Shown here: piece by piece, positions 3,122-5,958 of the stretch
How positions within the stretch are numbered: the first letter of the stretch is position 1
Layout of the letters: the number at the start of each line of letters is the position of its first letter
Assembly (NCBI GenBank): GCA_052387115.1
Contig: JBQTJM010000002.1
Location: 1 to 5,958 of the forward strand
Origin: JACCXJ01 sp052387115
Lineage (GTDB): Bacteria; Pseudomonadota; Gammaproteobacteria; JACCXJ01
Direction: 5' to 3'
Length of the DNA: 5,958 nt
The notes under the pieces: model-generated
The model's database searches: none
What the model was told of the DNA's origin: nothing
Seen by the model: only the letters and a program-made list of their open reading frames with translations
Made by a program: the position numbers and the translations under genes

Positions 3122-5713
3122 TCACGCCTGGCCCCGCGATGCGAGGCTCGCCACGTCGCGCAGGATGCGGGTCGTTTTCAACCCACCCGGAGAGGCTAGA
3201 TATTTGGGCCTCCACACCGGCTCCAGGGCCGTCGCGAACCGGCGATGGCTGTCGCTGTCCTGGAAGTGTTCGCTCTGACGGTACATCATCCTGCCGATCC
3301 GCTGCCAGAGCGGATCCGGCAGTTGCCGTTCGTGCTCGGCGAGGGGCACCAGGCCCAGATCGAACCACCGATAGCCGCGCGCCCGTCCCCCGACCATGAG
3401 CTCCGTTACCATGAACTCCATGATGCCCGGGGGCGCATCGCGGTGGTAGCGCAGGAGGTCCAGGGCCAGCTCCTCTTTTCCCCCACTGACCCACAGGACG
3501 GCGAAGGCGATGATGCGCTTGTCTTGGCGCACCACCGCGCACGGGAACCTGGCCACGTAGTCCGGGCTGAAGAACCCCCGCGAGAAGCCCCGCTCCGTCT
3601 TCGCCAAGTGCGCCAGCCAGTCGTTCGACACCCGCTCCAGCTCCGGGATCAGGGCCGGCACCTCGTGGGAGCTCACGATCGCGAAATCGACGCCCTGTCC
3701 CAAGACCCGATCGTGCAGCTCGCGCAGCTCGCTTCGCTCGTGGCCCGTGAGCGAGAAACGCTCGAGCGGTACGCGAGCGTCCTCGCCCACCTTCAGCAGA
3801 GCAAGCCCGAGGTCCACGTACAGCGACAGGTCCTCGGCGTCCACCAGATAGAAGACCGGCCAGCCGCCGTAGCGATCGCATAGTTCCCGGAACGTCAGCA
3901 CCAGAGTCTCGCGCTCCGCCGCCGGCCCCACCGGATCCCCCAGCGCGATCCAGCTCTTGCCTTTGACGCGGTACATGATGAAGGCCCTACCCGAATCGCT
4001 GAACAGAAAACGCTTGTCACCGAGGAGCGCCAGGCGCGCGCGTGCACTGGCGGACTGCTTGACGATGAACCGCACCTGTTCGAGGCCGCCGGCGTGCGGC
4101 AGATCGGGCACCGGATCGGGACGCAGCAGGGTGGCGAGGCCGATCGCCACGGTGGTCACCAGGACCACGGTCATGGTGCGCAGAAACCTCGCGTACTCGG
4201 CGGTGTAGTCGAAGTGCCACCAGAGCTCATGGGAATACTCGGCCGGTTTGTAGGACAGGAGCGCCAACCAGATCGTCACCGCCAGGAGCGCCGTCAAGGT
4301 CGAGGTCCATTCCGTCGGAAAACCTTGATTGAAGAGCGCGCCGTCGCGTCGAAACTCCGGACGGGTATAGAACAACACGACCAGTATCGCGATGAGCACG
4401 GTGGCGCCCTCGTAGATCAGTCCTTTGAACACGAGTGTCACGATCCCCACCCCGAGCAGCAGGGCAGCCAGGCGATAAGCCGCCTCGAGCCGTAAGGACA
4501 GGCCGCGCGCCAGAAAGATGAGCCCGACACCCGTGACCCCGGCCAGCACGTGCGCGATCTCGATGACCGGCAGGGGGAGGACCTCGCTAAGTGTTGCCAG
4601 GCGCTCCGCCGGCGCCGGGACGGCGATCGAGAACAACAGCACCACCCCGGCGAAGATCAATATGAGCGCCATGACCTGCGGGCCGATCTCGGCCAACCAG
4701 TCCGCTGCCGTATCGCGCGCGCGCTCGATGCGCACCTGCTGCATGCTGGCCTCGTGGATGGCGAGGACGATCGCGGCCAGGCACAGAGGCACGAGGTAGT
4801 AGACACAGCGGAACAACAGGATGGCGCCGAGCAGCGCATCGGGGGCGATCTCCGGGAGGCCTAGTAGCATGACGGACTCGAACACCCCGATGCCGGCCGG
4901 GACATGGCTCACGACCCCCGCGATCAGCGCCAGTGCGAAGACGCCCAGAAAGGCGACGAAACTGGTTTCGGCATAGGCGGGCAAGAGCGCATAAATGATC
5001 GCGCCGATGAGCAGTAGATCGATGCTGCCGAGGACGACCTGGGCCGCGGCGGTCTTGGCAGACGGGAGACGCAGAGACCAGCTCTCGGTGCGGATACTCA
5101 AAGGTCGGAACACGGCGGCGATGAGATACACCACCACGAAGGCCAACAGGAGCCCGCCCAGCATCCGCTTCAACGCGGGCGGCAGATGGATGACGGACGC
5201 TGCCGCTTCGTCCGCCCCGAACAAGAGCGACAGCATCAGCAGAAACCCGACACCGAGCGAGGCGGTGACTGCGGACATGGTGGTCACGCCCGCTATTTCG
5301 AGCGCGCTCAGACCCGCGCTTGAATAGATGCGGTATCGGATCGCCCCACCCGTGACCACCGCGAAACCCAGGTTGGTGCCGAAGGCATTGGCCAGACAGC
5401 CGGCCAGCGCCGCGCGCCGGTAGGGCACAGGGCGGCCGAGGTGGGCGAGCGCCAGCATGTCGTACCCGGTCACCACGAAGTAGGCGCCGGCGGTGAGCAG
5501 GAACGCGAGTAAAACCGATGTCGCCGGCAGCGCTCGAAACTGCGTGAGCACATCCGAAAGGTGGATCGAATGCAAGGTGCGGTACACCACCCACAGCGCC
5601 AGACACACGATCGTGAGGCTGACGAAGACCCCGATCTGGACCAGCAGTTTCCTGGCGAATCGCATCAGCACGCCGCGGCTTGGGTTGCCCAGCGCGCCGG
5701 TACCGGCACTCAT
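3122..5713 (-). CDS. mprF: Bifunctional phosphatidylglycerol aminoacyltransferase/flippase (MprF)
   Basis: An 863-residue inner-membrane protein, close to the usual 840-880. MprF transfers lysine or alanine from charged tRNA to phosphatidylglycerol and flips the product outward, lowering surface negative charge and raising resistance to cationic peptides. About fourteen hydrophobic segments fill residues 20-530; residues 20-340 match the flippase-like domain (LPG_synthase_TM), with FGTNLGFAVVTGGAIRYR at 111-128 and SHVPAGIGVFE at 269-279. The soluble DUF2156 catalytic domain spans about 545-845 and shows WIALGDPVG (588-596), NDWL..K.ERGFSRGFF (697-715), ELALDLLRYH (748-757), GYRWFDLGLVPLA (780-792) and VWRPKYLAS (833-841). 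The segment at 818-830 (QDSDSHRRFATAL) is less like the family's usual GLRxxKxKF. Lysine versus alanine preference cannot be read. Met17 (5665) is an alternative start; neither start has a strong Shine-Dalgarno. No clear terminator follows. Confidence 0.93.
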   Translation of the reverse strand: MSAGTGALGNPSRGVLMRFARKLLVQIGVFVSLTIVCLALWVVYRTLHSIHLSDVLTQFRALPATSVLLAFLLTAGAYFVVTGYDMLALAHLGRPVPYRRAALAGCLANAFGTNLGFAVVTGGAIRYRIYSSAGLSALEIAGVTTMSAVTASLGVGFLLMLSLLFGADEAAASVIHLPPALKRMLGGLLLAFVVVYLIAAVFRPLSIRTESWSLRLPSAKTAAAQVVLGSIDLLLIGAIIYALLPAYAETSFVAFLGVFALALIAGVVSHVPAGIGVFESVMLLGLPEIAPDALLGAILLFRCVYYLVPLCLAAIVLAIHEASMQQVRIERARDTAADWLAEIGPQVMALILIFAGVVLLFSIAVPAPAERLATLSEVLPLPVIEIAHVLAGVTGVGLIFLARGLSLRLEAAYRLAALLLGVGIVTLVFKGLIYEGATVLIAILVVLFYTRPEFRRDGALFNQGFPTEWTSTLTALLAVTIWLALLSYKPAEYSHELWWHFDYTAEYARFLRTMTVVLVTTVAIGLATLLRPDPVPDLPHAGGLEQVRFIVKQSASARARLALLGDKRFLFSDSGRAFIMYRVKGKSWIALGDPVGPAAERETLVLTFRELCDRYGGWPVFYLVDAEDLSLYVDLGLALLKVGEDARVPLERFSLTGHERSELRELHDRVLGQGVDFAIVSSHEVPALIPELERVSNDWLAHLAKTERGFSRGFFSPDYVARFPCAVVRQDKRIIAFAVLWVSGGKEELALDLLRYHRDAPPGIMEFMVTELMVGGRARGYRWFDLGLVPLAEHERQLPDPLWQRIGRMMYRQSEHFQDSDSHRRFATALEPVWRPKYLASPGGLKTTRILRDVASLASRGQA

Positions 5714-5958
5714 CGCTAAGGTCTCGTCGAGGTTATGGTATCCCGGTTTGTGCGGGGGAGGCGCGGCCTCGCACGCTCGTGGCGAGCTGACCCTATTACA
5801 CGCAGGTGTTCGGCCCCGTGTACTACCGGCACGTCGGTTTCCCGGCGCGGATAAGCATAGCAGCCGATGTCGTCGGTGGCGATGATCTCGGGGGTCGCGC
5901 CGAGTGCGCCAGGCGGTCTTCCCCAGATCACCGCGCGCCAGGATGGTGTCGATGAGGC
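5714..5958 (-). other. Unrecognised edge region upstream of mprF, possibly the end of a partial gene
   Basis: A minus-strand frame is open from the window edge to 5716, with a GTG at 5931. It contains IIATDDIGCYAYPRRETD and VPVVHGAEHLR, which look protein-like, but its last 20 or so residues are Arg-rich and not. Another minus frame reads LIDTILARGDLGKTAWR near the edge, so a frameshifted 3' end of an upstream gene is possible. I do not recognise either. A small hairpin, GCTCG (5775-5779) / CGAGC (5783-5787), lies between it and mprF. No convincing mprF promoter is seen. Confidence 0.25.

Noticed and set aside
3245..4864. Several plus-strand frames of 80-210 residues and minus frames of 258 and 339 residues inside mprF
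   Set aside because: They overlap a full-length, domain-supported MprF frame and show no family resemblance; they are expected from high GC.
1..5958. Unifying the Rpn, HicAB, DUF559, ATPase and MprF genes as one defence system
   Set aside because: Strands differ, several members are broken, and no shared promoter or conserved gene order is visible; an accumulation of selfish genes beside mprF is simpler.

Overview
The window is GC-rich bacterial chromosome. It holds one housekeeping-type gene, mprF, on the minus strand (3122-5713). Beside it lies a roughly 3 kb accessory strip filled with toxin-antitoxin and nuclease genes, gene wreckage and palindromic repeats. The base composition, REP-like GTCGGGC...GCCCGACCTACG hairpins, an Rpn nuclease with a DUF4351 tail, HicAB, a DUF559 fragment and a DUF4143-type ATPase together suggest a high-GC proteobacterium, probably a gammaproteobacterium. 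This is inference; no taxonomic marker is present.

Layout from left to right: a REP-like repeat (7-68); a decayed DUF4143-type AAA ATPase on the minus strand (186-614) with a recognisable promoter and operator-like dyad at its 5' end; a repeat-bearing gap with a second copy of the same REP-like repeat (811-872); an intact Rpn / Transposase_31 nuclease gene on the plus strand (993-2060); a structured non-coding gap (2061-2520) with a 12-bp palindrome, two opposed G-quadruplex motifs and a long C/G hairpin; a 17-codon ORF with a strong ribosome site (2521-2574); the first 42 codons of a DUF559 gene (2606-2731) meeting head-on the first 14 codons of a hicA toxin (2803-2762); an intact hicB antitoxin on the minus strand (2803-3009); mprF; and an unrecognised, possibly coding edge (5714-5958).

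The most interesting locus is the rpn gene. Just before its array of twelve four-residue repeats there is a perfect AGGAGGT, 7 nt ahead of an in-frame ATG at 1710. The full-length start at 993 has no Shine-Dalgarno and sits exactly where an extended -10 promoter would start transcription. This fits the described Rpn genes-within-genes toxin-antitoxin design: a full-length nuclease (RpnL) with a separately translated C-terminal antitoxin (RpnS) carrying variable four-residue repeats. Here the tail is of the DUF4351 type.

The second notable locus is the hicA/DUF559 collision. It leaves HicB as an orphan antitoxin whose stop codon still overlaps the start of the destroyed toxin. MprF appears complete and is expected to aminoacylate and flip phosphatidylglycerol; nothing ties it functionally to the accessory genes. 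I see no CRISPR array, tRNA, rRNA or complete insertion sequence.
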